Positions 33,047 to 42,133 are shown, counted from the stretch's first letter. The stretch: DNA of 64,000 bases from Gelidibacter maritimus (GCF_014062315.1 NZ_JACGLT010000001.1:186001-250000), one strand, 5' to 3'. The notes: generated by a model from the letters alone, not told the origin. Program-made: numbers and translations.

Positions 33047-34876
33047 ATGAAACGACTGCTTTATATTTTATTTGTTTTGGTTATTGGCAACTTCAATGTT
33101 GTCCAAGCACAGCTGGACTCTATCCAAAAACTTGATGAAGTTCTCTTGAGCGATGTAAAATTAAAACGCTACACTTCAGGCTACAAAGTGACGGTGTTAA
33201 AAGATTCTATTTTAAGAAAAAGCCCATGGTCATTGACCGATTTACTTCGACATAATTCAAATATATACTTTAAGGAAAACGGTTATGGCATGGTGTCCTC
33301 ACCATCTTTTAGAGGTACGAATGCCTCACAGACCGCTGTGGTTTGGAATGGCATCAACATCAATTCCCAACTTAATGGTCAAGTCGATTATAATACCATC
33401 AACACTTCAAATTATGATTCGGTCGAAATCCGCAGTGGTGGTGGCAGTGTACAGTATGGCAGCGGCGCCATAGGAGGAAGTTTGCACTTGAGTAATGCAC
33501 TATCTTTTATGAAGCACACCGACCATATGGTTAGAATCAGTTATGGTAGTTTTGATACCAAGCGGGCAAATTATCGCCTTTCAACAGCTTCAGAGCAATG
33601 GTCGCTTAATCTGGGAGTGGCCTACGTCGATTCGGAAAATGATTACAAATATCTGGGCACCGATAAAACCAATAAAAATGGTCAATACAATAATTTGAGT
33701 TTAAATCTCAATGCAGGTTATCTGCTTAATGAGCATCATGTATTGAAGTTATATCACCAAAGTTTTTTAGGCGATCGAAATTTTTCAGGAACGCTCTTGG
33801 CACCGTCAAAAAGTAAATATGAAGACACCAATTATAGGTCGATGCTAGAGTGGGGCTATTTTCATAAACAGTACACTTCAAAAGTGAAGGTGGTACATCT
33901 TCTTGAGGAATTTAAATACTTTGAGAATAAAGATGCAGACTACTATTCCTCTGGTCGGGTGCAGAGTTTAATAGGCAACCACAATCTCAATATCAAACTG
34001 ACTGAAACTATTGATTTGCGGACGATTCTTGAGTTTGCCAAGTACTCTGGAAACGGTGATGATTTTGAAAATCCGAATAGAAATGCATTTTCCGCCACCG
34101 CATTATGGCGACATCAAGTTTCTGAACCTCTGATTTACGGATTGAGCATCAGAAAGGACTTTACATCAGATTTTGAAAGTCCGCTCGTGTTTTCTGTAGA
34201 TGGCGCATATCATTTTAGCGACAGTTATACCATTAAGTTAAATGGTTCTAAAAATTTCAGGGTGCCCACTTTTAACGATTTGTATTGGAATCCTGGTGGT
34301 AATCTCGATTTGCTTCCTGAATCATCTTATCAAGTGGATTTAGGTCAAGAATTTTCATCAAATTTCATCGACCTAAAATTGAACGCTTATTATATCGATA
34401 CTAAAGATATGATCCAATGGGTGCCCGATAACACTGGATTGTTCCGTCCGCAGAACATTAATAAGGTAAAAAGTTATGGTGCAGAATTTGAAATTTTCTT
34501 AAAGCACACTATTGGAAGTCATAATTTGAATCTCAATTCAGGATATTCTTATACCATTTCTGAAAATGATACCAGTGCTCAACAGCTCATTTATGTACCC
34601 TTACATAAAGCTAATTTAAATTTTGGCTATCGTTTTAAAGCTTTGGATGTGTTTTACCAGCATTTATTTAACGGCGATGTGAACATTATTGGAGGACAAT
34701 TGGATGGGTATAACGTGGGTAATTTAGGGTTTTCCTATAAATATGAGCTCTTTAAAAATGTCCATTCCATTTTACAGTTTAATATCAATAACCTTTATAA
34801 TACAACTTATGAAAATGTGGCGTTGCGTCCAATGCCCAATCGAAATTATCAATTACAATTAACTCTCAAATTTTAA
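33047..34876 (+). CDS. btuB: TonB-dependent cobalamin receptor
   Basis: 609 aa outer-membrane receptor. Signal peptide MKRLLYILFVLVIGNFNVVQ is followed by a candidate TonB box (LDEVLLSD), a plug domain (~60-170: SLTDLLRHNSNIYFKENGYG, RGTNASQTAVVWNGI, SGAIGGSLHL) and a 22-strand barrel ending in YQLQLTLKF with terminal aromatic F. The length is near E. coli BtuB (614) and there is no N-terminal carboxypeptidase-like extension, unlike SusC-type receptors. The riboswitch directly upstream assigns B12. The BtuG-like gene follows after 4 bp. Confidence 0.93.
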   Translation: MKRLLYILFVLVIGNFNVVQAQLDSIQKLDEVLLSDVKLKRYTSGYKVTVLKDSILRKSPWSLTDLLRHNSNIYFKENGYGMVSSPSFRGTNASQTAVVWNGININSQLNGQVDYNTINTSNYDSVEIRSGGGSVQYGSGAIGGSLHLSNALSFMKHTDHMVRISYGSFDTKRANYRLSTASEQWSLNLGVAYVDSENDYKYLGTDKTNKNGQYNNLSLNLNAGYLLNEHHVLKLYHQSFLGDRNFSGTLLAPSKSKYEDTNYRSMLEWGYFHKQYTSKVKVVHLLEEFKYFENKDADYYSSGRVQSLIGNHNLNIKLTETIDLRTILEFAKYSGNGDDFENPNRNAFSATALWRHQVSEPLIYGLSIRKDFTSDFESPLVFSVDGAYHFSDSYTIKLNGSKNFRVPTFNDLYWNPGGNLDLLPESSYQVDLGQEFSSNFIDLKLNAYYIDTKDMIQWVPDNTGLFRPQNINKVKSYGAEFEIFLKHTIGSHNLNLNSGYSYTISENDTSAQQLIYVPLHKANLNFGYRFKALDVFYQHLFNGDVNIIGGQLDGYNVGNLGFSYKYELFKNVHSILQFNINNLYNTTYENVALRPMPNRNYQLQLTLKF

Positions 34877-34880
34877 AACT

Positions 34881-35939
34881 ATGAAAATTAAAAACAATTT
34901 AGTATTAGCATTATCAGTGCTTATTTTGTCATTCTCTTGTAGTAGTGATGATGATAACCATCAGCAAGAACCACAAGGCGCATATGAAGATGGTATTTTG
35001 GTTACAAACGAAGGTAATTTTGACCAAGGCAATGGTGCAGTCACTTTTATATCGGATGATTTCGCTTATGCCGAACAAAAAGTGTTCTTCAATGTCAATG
35101 GAACGTTGTTGGGCGATACTGTACAAAGTATAGATTTTTATGGTGATTTGGCTTATATCGTGGTGAACAATTCACAAAAGATAGAGGTGGTCAACCGCTA
35201 TACATTTCAATCGGTAGCAACTATTGACTCTGGCTTAAGCAATCCGCGCTATATTACTTTTTTATCAGGAAAAGGCTATGTGACCAACTGGGGCGATGGT
35301 TCGAATCCGGATGATGATTACGTGGCAGTTATCAATTTAGAGAACCATACAGTTTCAAGTACAATTTCAGTAGAAGAAGGTCCTGAAAGAATAGTTGCAA
35401 ATGAAACCTCTATTTACGTAGCACACCAAGGTGGCTACAGCCAAAATAATGTTGTCTCGGTAATTAAACCGAATTCTGATGAGGTAGAGACGATAACTGT
35501 TGGTGATGTTCCAAATTCAATGGTTTTTGATAGCCAAGGGATGTTATATGTGTTGTCTGGCGGCATACCAGCTTGGACAGGAAATGAAACTGGCGGTCAA
35601 TTGGATGTTATCAATACGAGCTCTAATACCGTTTCAACAACTATTGAGTTTGTTGATAATGAGCACCCATCCAACTTATCTTACGGAGAATCTCTTTATT
35701 ATACTTTAAATGGCGGCGTTTATAAATTAGCTATAGGTAGCCAAGAGTTGTCGACCACACCAGAAATTGAAGGTGTCAATTTTAATTTTATGACGGTACA
35801 CGATAATATTTTATATGGTGTAGGTGCAGAAGATTATACATCAAATGGAACTTTAGAAAGTTTTGACTTAGCTACCAATGCGATATTGCATTCAAAAGAG
35901 GTGGGCATTAATCCTGGAGGAATCTATTTTAATGATTAA
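34881..35939 (+). CDS. btuG: BtuG-like surface beta-propeller lipoprotein
   Basis: 352 aa. Signal peptide and lipobox (LSVLILSFSC) are followed by SDDDN, the acidic stretch typical of surface-exposed lipoproteins in Bacteroidota. The body is a seven-bladed YncE/DUF5074-type propeller (repeated NxxSNTVSTTI, VVNRYTFQSVATI, VINLENHTVSSTI units). In Bacteroides, BtuG binds cobalamin with extreme affinity and docks on BtuB. This gene follows btuB after 4 bp under the same riboswitch, strong context for the same role. The cobalamin-contacting residues were not checked. Confidence 0.82.
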   Translation: MKIKNNLVLALSVLILSFSCSSDDDNHQQEPQGAYEDGILVTNEGNFDQGNGAVTFISDDFAYAEQKVFFNVNGTLLGDTVQSIDFYGDLAYIVVNNSQKIEVVNRYTFQSVATIDSGLSNPRYITFLSGKGYVTNWGDGSNPDDDYVAVINLENHTVSSTISVEEGPERIVANETSIYVAHQGGYSQNNVVSVIKPNSDEVETITVGDVPNSMVFDSQGMLYVLSGGIPAWTGNETGGQLDVINTSSNTVSTTIEFVDNEHPSNLSYGESLYYTLNGGVYKLAIGSQELSTTPEIEGVNFNFMTVHDNILYGVGAEDYTSNGTLESFDLATNAILHSKEVGINPGGIYFND

Positions 35940-35961
35940 TTTCAATCATAAAATTCAATAA

Positions 35962-35986
35962 AAAAGCCGCTTAAATAGCGGCTTTT
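35962..35986. terminator. Bidirectional terminator
   Basis: AAAAGCCGCT / AGCGGCTTTT with a 5-nt loop, flanked by A- and T-rich sequence, between the btuBG transcript and the S41 peptidase gene. Confidence 0.85.
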
Positions 35987-36002
35987 ATATTGTTTAATAT
36001 TT

Positions 36003-37481
36003 TTATCTCAAATTTTCAAATGTTGGAAGATGATCCAACACGTCAATATACATTTCCTTATCCATCAATTTTCGATCAACATGATCCTGCAAAGGTGTCA
36101 GATAATTGTCAGCTGATTGAAGTGGGCGTCCTGCAACCCCTGTAATATCAGCAATAGCCTTAGCTAAAAATGGTTCGGTTGGTTCGCCTAAAATGCCATA
36201 GAAATTTACAGCTTCTCTCATCTGAAACTGCTCCATAGAATTCAAGAAACCATTAGGTGGCACACGTGTATCATCTTTATTCACAGATACAGCTACTAAA
36301 GGCTGTATGGCGTACGTATGATTTGGATTTGCGTTTTGCTTCGTAAAGTTCTCAGAGTCATATAAGGTGACTGAAGCTTGAGATTTGCCCGTTGTTCTAT
36401 CCCCGATTTGAACCACATCAATATAAGCGGAAAGCCCGTTGATAATGAGCTCACTGGCAGAGGCTGTTCTATTGGTTGTTAAGACGTATACCTTTTCTAA
36501 ATTCAGAGAATTAATAGCGCCAACACCTTCAGGAGCATTGTTTTTAAATGTATATGCAGTGTTTTCAGATTGTAAATTTTCATTCCAAACAAGTTTGGAG
36601 AAAACTTCACCATTAAATTGACCGGTAATCATACTGGCCAAAAGGGCTGCAGAATTGACTGAGCCGCCGCCATTATATCTTAAATCTAAAACTAAATGCT
36701 GAACGCCAGCAGATTTTAATTCCCCAAAAGCTTCGTTCAACTGAGGGTCATAATTGCTGGTAAAGCTAGTATACATTAAATAACCAATTTTTGAACCATT
36801 GATGTCCAATACTTTGGTGGTGTGAACTGGGTTCTCGTTATAAGGTTTTTTGGTCAATGTTGCCGTCTCAGAAGTCGAGTCTACGCTGTCGTCATTAGGT
36901 GTTGGCGTACCGTTATCGTTGTAAGTGGCCAAATTTAAAGTGTAGGTGTCTTGATTTAAAAGTGTATTGAAATTGTCCCTGGTCATTGGAACACCATCAA
37001 TCGCATTAAAAGCTTGTCCGCGCTGTAAACCTGCGGCACTTGCCTCACTGTCATTTAATACCAGTCTAACAATTCCAAATACCTTCGTATCACTGCCAGG
37101 TTGGAGATAATAATTAGACTCTAAGCCATTGGTTTTGAATTCACCCTGAAACTGTTGTTCTAATGCAATATAATCTGGAGTTATAAAACTAAAACGATCC
37201 ACAACCTCTCTTTGAAATATTAAACTTTCAAAGAACTCTTCAGATACGGAATATCCGTTAATATAGTTTGTATAGGCTTCATCGCTTGGAAACCTGCTGT
37301 TTGCTAAATTAGGAACATCTGCTTTATAGAGATAAAAAATGTTCATCGCTGTCCATATATAATCATTGACTTCATTTTTAACGACAACCGGAGGTGGCAC
37401 TTCATCATCTTTGTCTTTAGAACAGCTCATATTTAAGCTGAAAACAATAAGAGCGAAAAGGGCAAATTTTAAAATTTTCAT
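36003..37481 (-). CDS. S41-family (C-terminal processing) peptidase, lipoprotein
   Basis: 492 aa. Signal and lipobox (FALIVFSLNMSC) direct it to the periplasm as a lipoprotein, with acidic SKDKDDE after the Cys. An N-terminal helical region is followed by a PDZ-like segment (~130-200: FGIVRLVLNDSEASAAGLQR) and the S41 core with LVLDLRYNGGGSV, the nucleophile Ser in RTASASELIINGL and the general-base Lys in GDRTTGKSQA. It belongs to the C-terminal-processing peptidases but its target is unknown. It is divergent from an ECF sigma operon and could be part of the same regulon. Confidence 0.86.
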   Translation of the reverse strand: MKILKFALFALIVFSLNMSCSKDKDDEVPPPVVVKNEVNDYIWTAMNIFYLYKADVPNLANSRFPSDEAYTNYINGYSVSEEFFESLIFQREVVDRFSFITPDYIALEQQFQGEFKTNGLESNYYLQPGSDTKVFGIVRLVLNDSEASAAGLQRGQAFNAIDGVPMTRDNFNTLLNQDTYTLNLATYNDNGTPTPNDDSVDSTSETATLTKKPYNENPVHTTKVLDINGSKIGYLMYTSFTSNYDPQLNEAFGELKSAGVQHLVLDLRYNGGGSVNSAALLASMITGQFNGEVFSKLVWNENLQSENTAYTFKNNAPEGVGAINSLNLEKVYVLTTNRTASASELIINGLSAYIDVVQIGDRTTGKSQASVTLYDSENFTKQNANPNHTYAIQPLVAVSVNKDDTRVPPNGFLNSMEQFQMREAVNFYGILGEPTEPFLAKAIADITGVAGRPLQSADNYLTPLQDHVDRKLMDKEMYIDVLDHLPTFENLR

Positions 37482-37560
37482 GGGACTTATTTTTTTTATA
37501 TAGTTAATTGGTCGGTAATTTAACTCGAAATTTACTTACATTATTGTAAAATCGAAAATA

Positions 37561-37588
37561 TTTGTAACAAAACTGAAAGTCTTTCGTC
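37561..37588 (+). promoter_or_regulatory. Putative ECF promoter of the second sigma operon
   Basis: TTTGTAAC (37561-37568), 16 bp, CGTC (37585-37588). The AAC-N16-CGTC geometry is the same as at 4905-4928, ~50 bp before the sigma gene. Confidence 0.6.
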
Positions 37589-37636
37589 GTAAGAACAGGG
37601 AACAGGTTTAACTCACCTGTTATAAAACCAACCATA

Positions 37637-38146
37637 ATGACACAAACTAATTTTGTAAAATTGGTACTGCCTTTTAAGGATAAGGTCTTCAGACTTGCTA
37701 AACGGCTTCTAGTCTCCAGAGAGGAGGCTGAAGATGCCACTCAAGAGATTTTGATGAAATTATGGAACCATAAGGAGAAGATAAAAGATTACAAAAATGT
37801 TGAGGCTTTTTCGATGACGATGACTAAAAACTTGTGCTTGGACCGATTAAAATCAAAACAAGCACAAAACTTAAAAATTGTCCACAGCAATTATCAGGAT
37901 TATAATATATCATTACAAAAACAAATAGAAGCCAATGATAGTGTGGACTGGGTATCGAAAATTATGGAGGAATTACCTGATCAGCAAAAAATTATTGTAC
38001 AACTTAGAGATATAGAAGAATACGGTTATGATGAAATTGCTAAGGTTTTGGAAATGAACGAAACCGCAGTGAGAGTGGCTTTGTCAAGAGCAAGAAAGAC
38101 AATAAGAGAGAAATTGACTAAAAAACACAATTATGGCATTAAATAA
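37637..38146 (+). CDS. ECF-type RNA polymerase sigma factor
   Basis: 169 aa. Region 2 contains EDATQEILMKLWNHKEKIKDY and AFSMTMTKNLCLDRLKS; region 4 contains LPDQQKIIVQLRDIEEYGYD and EIAKVLEMNETAVRVALSRA. It overlaps the next gene (membrane anti-sigma-like) by 14 bp. The presence of the AAC-N16-CGTC promoter suggests it transcribes its own operon. The ATG at 37637 is the only start compatible with a complete region 2. Confidence 0.9.
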   Translation: MTQTNFVKLVLPFKDKVFRLAKRLLVSREEAEDATQEILMKLWNHKEKIKDYKNVEAFSMTMTKNLCLDRLKSKQAQNLKIVHSNYQDYNISLQKQIEANDSVDWVSKIMEELPDQQKIIVQLRDIEEYGYDEIAKVLEMNETAVRVALSRARKTIREKLTKKHNYGIK

Positions 38147-38645
38147 TATAGAACAACTTTTAGAAAAATACGATAATGCTGAAACAAGCTTGGCTGAAGA
38201 AGCACAGATTAGAGCGTATTTTGCCCAAGGCGATGTGCCTGCACATTTGGAACCTTATAAATATTTGTTTCAATACGTATCGGATTCAAAACAAGAGCAG
38301 TTTACCAAAGACGTTCCATTGCTCCCGAAAGCTTCCAGGATTAGACGCACTAAATTGTACCAGTGGATTTCTGTCGCAGCTGTAGTCGTTCTTATGTTGG
38401 GTGGTTATTATCAAGTGACTCAAATGAATCAGAAAGCAACTTTGAGTGATTTGGACCAAGAACAATTAATGGCGTACAATCAAACTATGGAGGTGTTCAA
38501 TTTAGTGTCCTCTAAACTCAATAAAGGTTCCAGTAACTTAGGAGCTTTAACTTTAGTGTCCTCGAAGTTGAATGAAGGAGCTGAAAACTTAATCCATATT
38601 AAAGAATTTAATAAAGCAACAAATAAAATAATTAAAAACAAGTAA
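38133..38645 (+). CDS. Probable anti-sigma factor with one transmembrane helix
   Basis: 170 aa. The cytoplasmic N-terminal ~80 residues (NNIEQLLEKYDNAETSLAEE) are followed by a hydrophobic helix (WISVAAVVVLMLGGYYQV, ~85-102) and a periplasmic tail containing two near-identical LVSSKLNKGSSNLGALTL / LVSSKLNEGAENL repeats. It overlaps the sigma gene by 14 bp and is followed by two DUF4252 genes. Position and topology match anti-sigma proteins; no zinc motif is seen. Confidence 0.6.
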   Translation: MALNNIEQLLEKYDNAETSLAEEAQIRAYFAQGDVPAHLEPYKYLFQYVSDSKQEQFTKDVPLLPKASRIRRTKLYQWISVAAVVVLMLGGYYQVTQMNQKATLSDLDQEQLMAYNQTMEVFNLVSSKLNKGSSNLGALTLVSSKLNEGAENLIHIKEFNKATNKIIKNK

Positions 38646-38664
38646 CCTGATAAATAAAGAAAGT

Positions 38665-39291
38665 ATGAAAAAATTAAAAAATCTTCGCGTCTATCTTCAA
38701 AGAAAGCATGACGTGAGCAAAAAAGCAGTTCTATTATTGGCCATATTGATGGCGCCAATCTTATCCTTTGGTCAGAGCTTTTTTGATAAATATGAATCCA
38801 TGAAAGGCGTGACGTCTGGAGTCATCAGTCAAAAAATGTTTAAGATGATTGCTACTATAGACGTAGATCTTGATGATCTGGAGGCTCAGAGCTTTTTGGA
38901 TATGGTCAAAAAAATACAGAGCATCAAGGTATTAAGTACAGGCGATTCAAATATCTCTTCAAGTTTGGCCGCTGATACAGAAAAGTATATTAGCAGTTCA
39001 AAATTAGATGAATTGATGCGCTTTAAGGATGGTGATCAATCGGTAAAGTTTTACGTCAAAGAAGGATCTGATGCCAACCATGTCAAAGAACTGTTGATGT
39101 ACATTAGCGGTTTGAAAGAATTGACCGAAGACGCGAATATTGAAATTAATGGTGAAAAAAGAGCGTTTGAAACCATCTTGGTGTCCATTATTGGCGATGT
39201 TGATTTGAGAGAAATATCAAAAATCACAGATAAAATGAATGTTCCAGGTGGCGAACATCTTGAAAAAGCAGGAAAAGGTAAAAAACAATAA
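38665..39291 (+). CDS. DUF4252-containing secreted protein
   Basis: 208 aa. A basic N-terminus (KKLKNLRVYLQRKHDVSKKA) precedes the hydrophobic helix VLLLAILMAPILSFGQS, then a DUF4252 body (SFFDKYESMKGVTSGVISQK...IKVLSTGDSNISSSLAADTE). The N-terminus is longer than usual but the only in-frame start before the hydrophobic helix is this ATG. Function unknown; DUF4252 pairs next to ECF sigma operons recur in Bacteroidota. Lies 19 bp after the anti-sigma-like gene. Confidence 0.65.
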   Translation: MKKLKNLRVYLQRKHDVSKKAVLLLAILMAPILSFGQSFFDKYESMKGVTSGVISQKMFKMIATIDVDLDDLEAQSFLDMVKKIQSIKVLSTGDSNISSSLAADTEKYISSSKLDELMRFKDGDQSVKFYVKEGSDANHVKELLMYISGLKELTEDANIEINGEKRAFETILVSIIGDVDLREISKITDKMNVPGGEHLEKAGKGKKQ

Positions 39292-39293
39292 TT

Positions 39294-39839
39294 ATGAAAT
39301 CATTAATCAGAAATCTAACAGTAATGACTCTTCTGATGGCAACGCTTTATAGTTGCAATCAAGGGCCGTCGTTACAGAGTTATTATGTTGATAGTCAAGA
39401 ACAACCTAATTTTCTTTCAATAGATGTACCCTTAAGTATGTTAAATCTTGATCAACAACAATTGACTCAAGATCAAAACGACGCTTATAAATCCATCCAA
39501 AAGTTAAATATGTTGGCTTACAAAGTCACACCGGACAATATTATGGAATATGAAGCAGAAATGGCAAAAGTGAAAACTATTTTGGACAATCCGAAATATG
39601 AAGAATTAATGCGCGGAGGCAGCCCTGAAGAAGGGACCTTTACCATTAAAACCTTGGGTAAAGACGATGATATTGATGAGTTTATCCTGTTTGGAAATAT
39701 TGATAGTAGAGGCTTCGCTATTGTAAGGGTTTTAGGGAGAGATATGAACCCAAATAAAATCATGACATTAGCATCTGCGTTGGATAAAGCAAATATAGAT
39801 GATTCACAACTCAGTCAGTTTACAGAGTTTTTTAAATAA
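39294..39839 (+). CDS. DUF4252 lipoprotein
   Basis: 181 aa. Signal and lipobox (MTLLMATLYSC, Cys21) are followed by a DUF4252-like body (NFLSIDVPLSMLNLDQQQLT...DDIDEFILFGNIDSRGFAIV). It shares the pattern (charged helix, LxxLxM..., ISG/DSR-type strand) with the preceding gene, so the two look like diverged duplicates. Separated by 2 bp from it. It ends the operon at a strong bidirectional terminator. Confidence 0.65.
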   Translation: MKSLIRNLTVMTLLMATLYSCNQGPSLQSYYVDSQEQPNFLSIDVPLSMLNLDQQQLTQDQNDAYKSIQKLNMLAYKVTPDNIMEYEAEMAKVKTILDNPKYEELMRGGSPEEGTFTIKTLGKDDDIDEFILFGNIDSRGFAIVRVLGRDMNPNKIMTLASALDKANIDDSQLSQFTEFFK

Positions 39840-39844
39840 TCGGG

Positions 39845-39880
39845 AAATCACCCAGAAACATTAGGATTCTGGGTGATTTT
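39845..39880. terminator. Bidirectional terminator overlapping a stop codon
   Basis: AAATCACCCAGAA / TTCTGGGTGATTT with a 10-nt loop. The right arm contains the last codons and stop (39861-39863) of the small membrane gene on the minus strand. Confidence 0.8.
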
Positions 39881-40049
39881 GATTTTCATATAATCTGATT
39901 AACATATATAAAACTAAAAAGATAAAAGTTCCAAACAACAAAAACTTCACTATAAAGTAATCGAGCACACCAAAAACGCCAGCAATTAAAAAGCCAATCC
40001 CGACAACCCCTGTAAGGATCCGTGCAATTATGTCAATTTTTGCCATCAT
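39861..40049 (-). CDS. Small two-helix membrane protein
   Basis: 62 aa (or 61 aa from the second ATG). Two hydrophobic segments (~8-28 IIARILTGVVGIGFLIAGVF and 31-51 FIVKFLLFGTFIFLVLYMLI) with a basic start and acidic end. It directly abuts the purB stop (TAA-ATG), so it is probably co-transcribed with purB. I do not recognise the family. The coding sequence appears to be under constraint because its stop coincides with the terminator stem. Confidence 0.55.
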   Translation of the reverse strand: MMAKIDIIARILTGVVGIGFLIAGVFGVLDYFIVKFLLFGTFIFLVLYMLIRLYENQNHPES

Positions 40050-41393
40050 TTATATTCCTGTGTAATTACTTGGGGTGATTTGTTTGAGTTCTTCCTTAAT
40101 AGCCTCTGAAACTTCTAAGGTATTAATAAAATCTGAAATCGACTTTTGATTAATTGTGGTATTGGTTCGCGTTAATCCCTTTAAGGCTTCATACGGATTT
40201 GGATACGCTTCTCTTCTTAAGATGGTTTGGATAGCTTCTGCAACAACGGCCCAATTGTTCTCAAGGTCTTCTTGAAATTTAGGTTCGTTCAATACTAATT
40301 TCCCTAAACCAGTCAAAGTACTTTTGAATCCGATAAGAGTATGCCCAAAAGGAACACCAACGTTTCTCAATACCGTACTATCGGTTAAATCGCGTTGTAA
40401 GCGTGAAATTGGCAATTTTGCGGATAAATGCTCAAAAATGGCATTGGCAATTCCTAAATTTCCTTCGCTGTTTTCAAAATCAATGGGGTTGACTTTGTGT
40501 GGCATAGCACTACTGCCAACTTCCCCTTCTTTTATTTTTTGTTTGAAATAATCCATGGAGATATACGTCCACATATCTCTATCTAAATCTATAAGGATGG
40601 TATTGATGCGCTTTAAACTGTCAAATAAAGCTGCGATATGGTCGTAATGCTCAATCTGTGTTGTAGGAAAGGAATGGTGTAAGCCTAATTTTCCTTGCAC
40701 AAATTGAGTTCCAAATGCTTTCCAGTCAATCTTTGGATAAGCAACTTTATGTGCATTGAAATTTCCTGTAGCACCACCAAATTTAGCCGCACTCGGGATA
40801 TCATTTAGCAAATTGAATTGTTCTTCCAATCGCACTATAAATACGTCAATTTCTTTGCCCAATCGTGTCGGCGATGCAGGTTGCCCGTGCGTACGTGCCA
40901 ACATCGGAATGTTTGCCCACTCTTTAGAAAGTGCTTTCAGTTTTTTAATAACATTTTGGTATTCAGGAACGTAAACGTCGTTCATGGCTTCCTTAATACT
41001 GAGTGGAACTGCCGTGTTGTTAATATCCTGAGAGGTCAATCCAAAATGGATAAACTCCTTGTGGGCCTTCAGATCAAGTGCGTCAAACTTCTCTTTAATA
41101 AAATATTCAACCGCCTTAACATCATGGTTGGTTACTTTTTCAATGGCCTTGATCCTTTGTGCATCTTCAGAAGAAAATTGCGTATAAATAGCTCTTAAAT
41201 CATCAAATTTTGAAGTGTCAAAATCTTTTAGCTGAGGCAGTGGTAGTTCACATAATGCAATAAAATAATCGATTTCTACCTGAACCCGATATTTGATGAG
41301 TGCTTCTTCTGAAAAATAATCGGCTAAACTGCTGACTTTGTTTCTATATCTTCCATCAATTGGAGAAATAGCGTTTAAAGGTGATAATGACAT
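40050..41393 (-). CDS. purB: Adenylosuccinate lyase
   Basis: 447 aa enzyme cleaving SAICAR to AICAR and adenylosuccinate to AMP. The fumarase/aspartase-superfamily signature GSSAMPHKVNPIDFENSEGN is present, along with RTHGQPASPTRLGKE and TSQDINNTAVPL. The length is close to E. coli PurB (456). The upstream HEAT-like protein gene lies ~170 bp away on the same strand; the small membrane protein follows downstream. Confidence 0.94.
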   Translation of the reverse strand: MSLSPLNAISPIDGRYRNKVSSLADYFSEEALIKYRVQVEIDYFIALCELPLPQLKDFDTSKFDDLRAIYTQFSSEDAQRIKAIEKVTNHDVKAVEYFIKEKFDALDLKAHKEFIHFGLTSQDINNTAVPLSIKEAMNDVYVPEYQNVIKKLKALSKEWANIPMLARTHGQPASPTRLGKEIDVFIVRLEEQFNLLNDIPSAAKFGGATGNFNAHKVAYPKIDWKAFGTQFVQGKLGLHHSFPTTQIEHYDHIAALFDSLKRINTILIDLDRDMWTYISMDYFKQKIKEGEVGSSAMPHKVNPIDFENSEGNLGIANAIFEHLSAKLPISRLQRDLTDSTVLRNVGVPFGHTLIGFKSTLTGLGKLVLNEPKFQEDLENNWAVVAEAIQTILRREAYPNPYEALKGLTRTNTTINQKSISDFINTLEVSEAIKEELKQITPSNYTGI

Positions 41394-41560
41394 TAGATAT
41401 GTTGTTTTTTGATTTAAAAAGAAGTTGTAAAGATAATAAAGAAAGTGAGAAGTTAGGAGCAGGAAGCTTGAAGTATGTTCGAATATTAATATGACTCATG
41501 TCGCCATGGTCTGCAACGATTTATTACAAGTTTAGATTTTACATTCTGTTCTCCATGTTT

Positions 41561-42133
41561 TTACTCGTATTCTTTTTTTATTTTTGTAAGAATTTGACGT
41601 GCGCGCGCTTTAAATCCAGCGCTTTGCCTATGGAAATCCCGTTCTAAAATAAGTGTCAATTCTGGGTGGATCCAATCAAAATCTTGACCAAACAAATAAA
41701 GGGTATTCATTGAATAGGCTTTTGTAGCAACTTTTTCATCACTGATCATCCAATCAAAGCAAGCTGTAATGATGAGGTCTTTGTGGCTATCAGATAAAAC
41801 TTTAAGTACTGTCTCTTCGGTTTTTGAGTAATAGGCTTTGGTCAGGTATTCACATATCTTTGCAACGGGTCGGACTGCCGAGTCTAAATGCACACGATAT
41901 ATATTTTCAGTAAAAAGTTCCAAATACGGAATAAAAGCTTCAAGATTTTCGCTGCACACAAATTCAAGAATCCAAGCAGCCTTGCACGAAGTTTTATCGT
42001 CAACCTTAAAAACGATGCTTAGTAATTCTGGAATCAATTCCGGTTGTTCCAGTATTAAATTGGCGTATTTTAGCCTATTGGCACGCGAATGGTCAACGTA
42101 GTTTAATTCGGCATAAAGTTGATCGGTAGTCAC
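41561..42133 (-). CDS. HEAT-repeat-like protein of unknown function
   Basis: 190 aa, helical throughout with no signal peptide. Segments such as YVDHSRANRLKYANLILEQP, KTSCKAAWILEFVCSENLEA and SVKLSDSHK-like helices suggest HEAT or ARM-type repeats. It ends in a basic GFKARARQILTKIKK. Flavobacterial homologues next to purB are often listed only as hypothetical. It may help scaffold purine enzymes, but only the gene order supports this. Start choice: ATG at 42133 gives the complete first helix. Confidence 0.55.
   Translation of the reverse strand: MTTDQLYAELNYVDHSRANRLKYANLILEQPELIPELLSIVFKVDDKTSCKAAWILEFVCSENLEAFIPYLELFTENIYRVHLDSAVRPVAKICEYLTKAYYSKTEETVLKVLSDSHKDLIITACFDWMISDEKVATKAYSMNTLYLFGQDFDWIHPELTLILERDFHRQSAGFKARARQILTKIKKEYE

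Noticed and set aside
32926-33135. 69-codon ORF across the riboswitch and start of btuB
   Set aside because: It lies in the cobalamin aptamer and shifts against the clear btuB frame.
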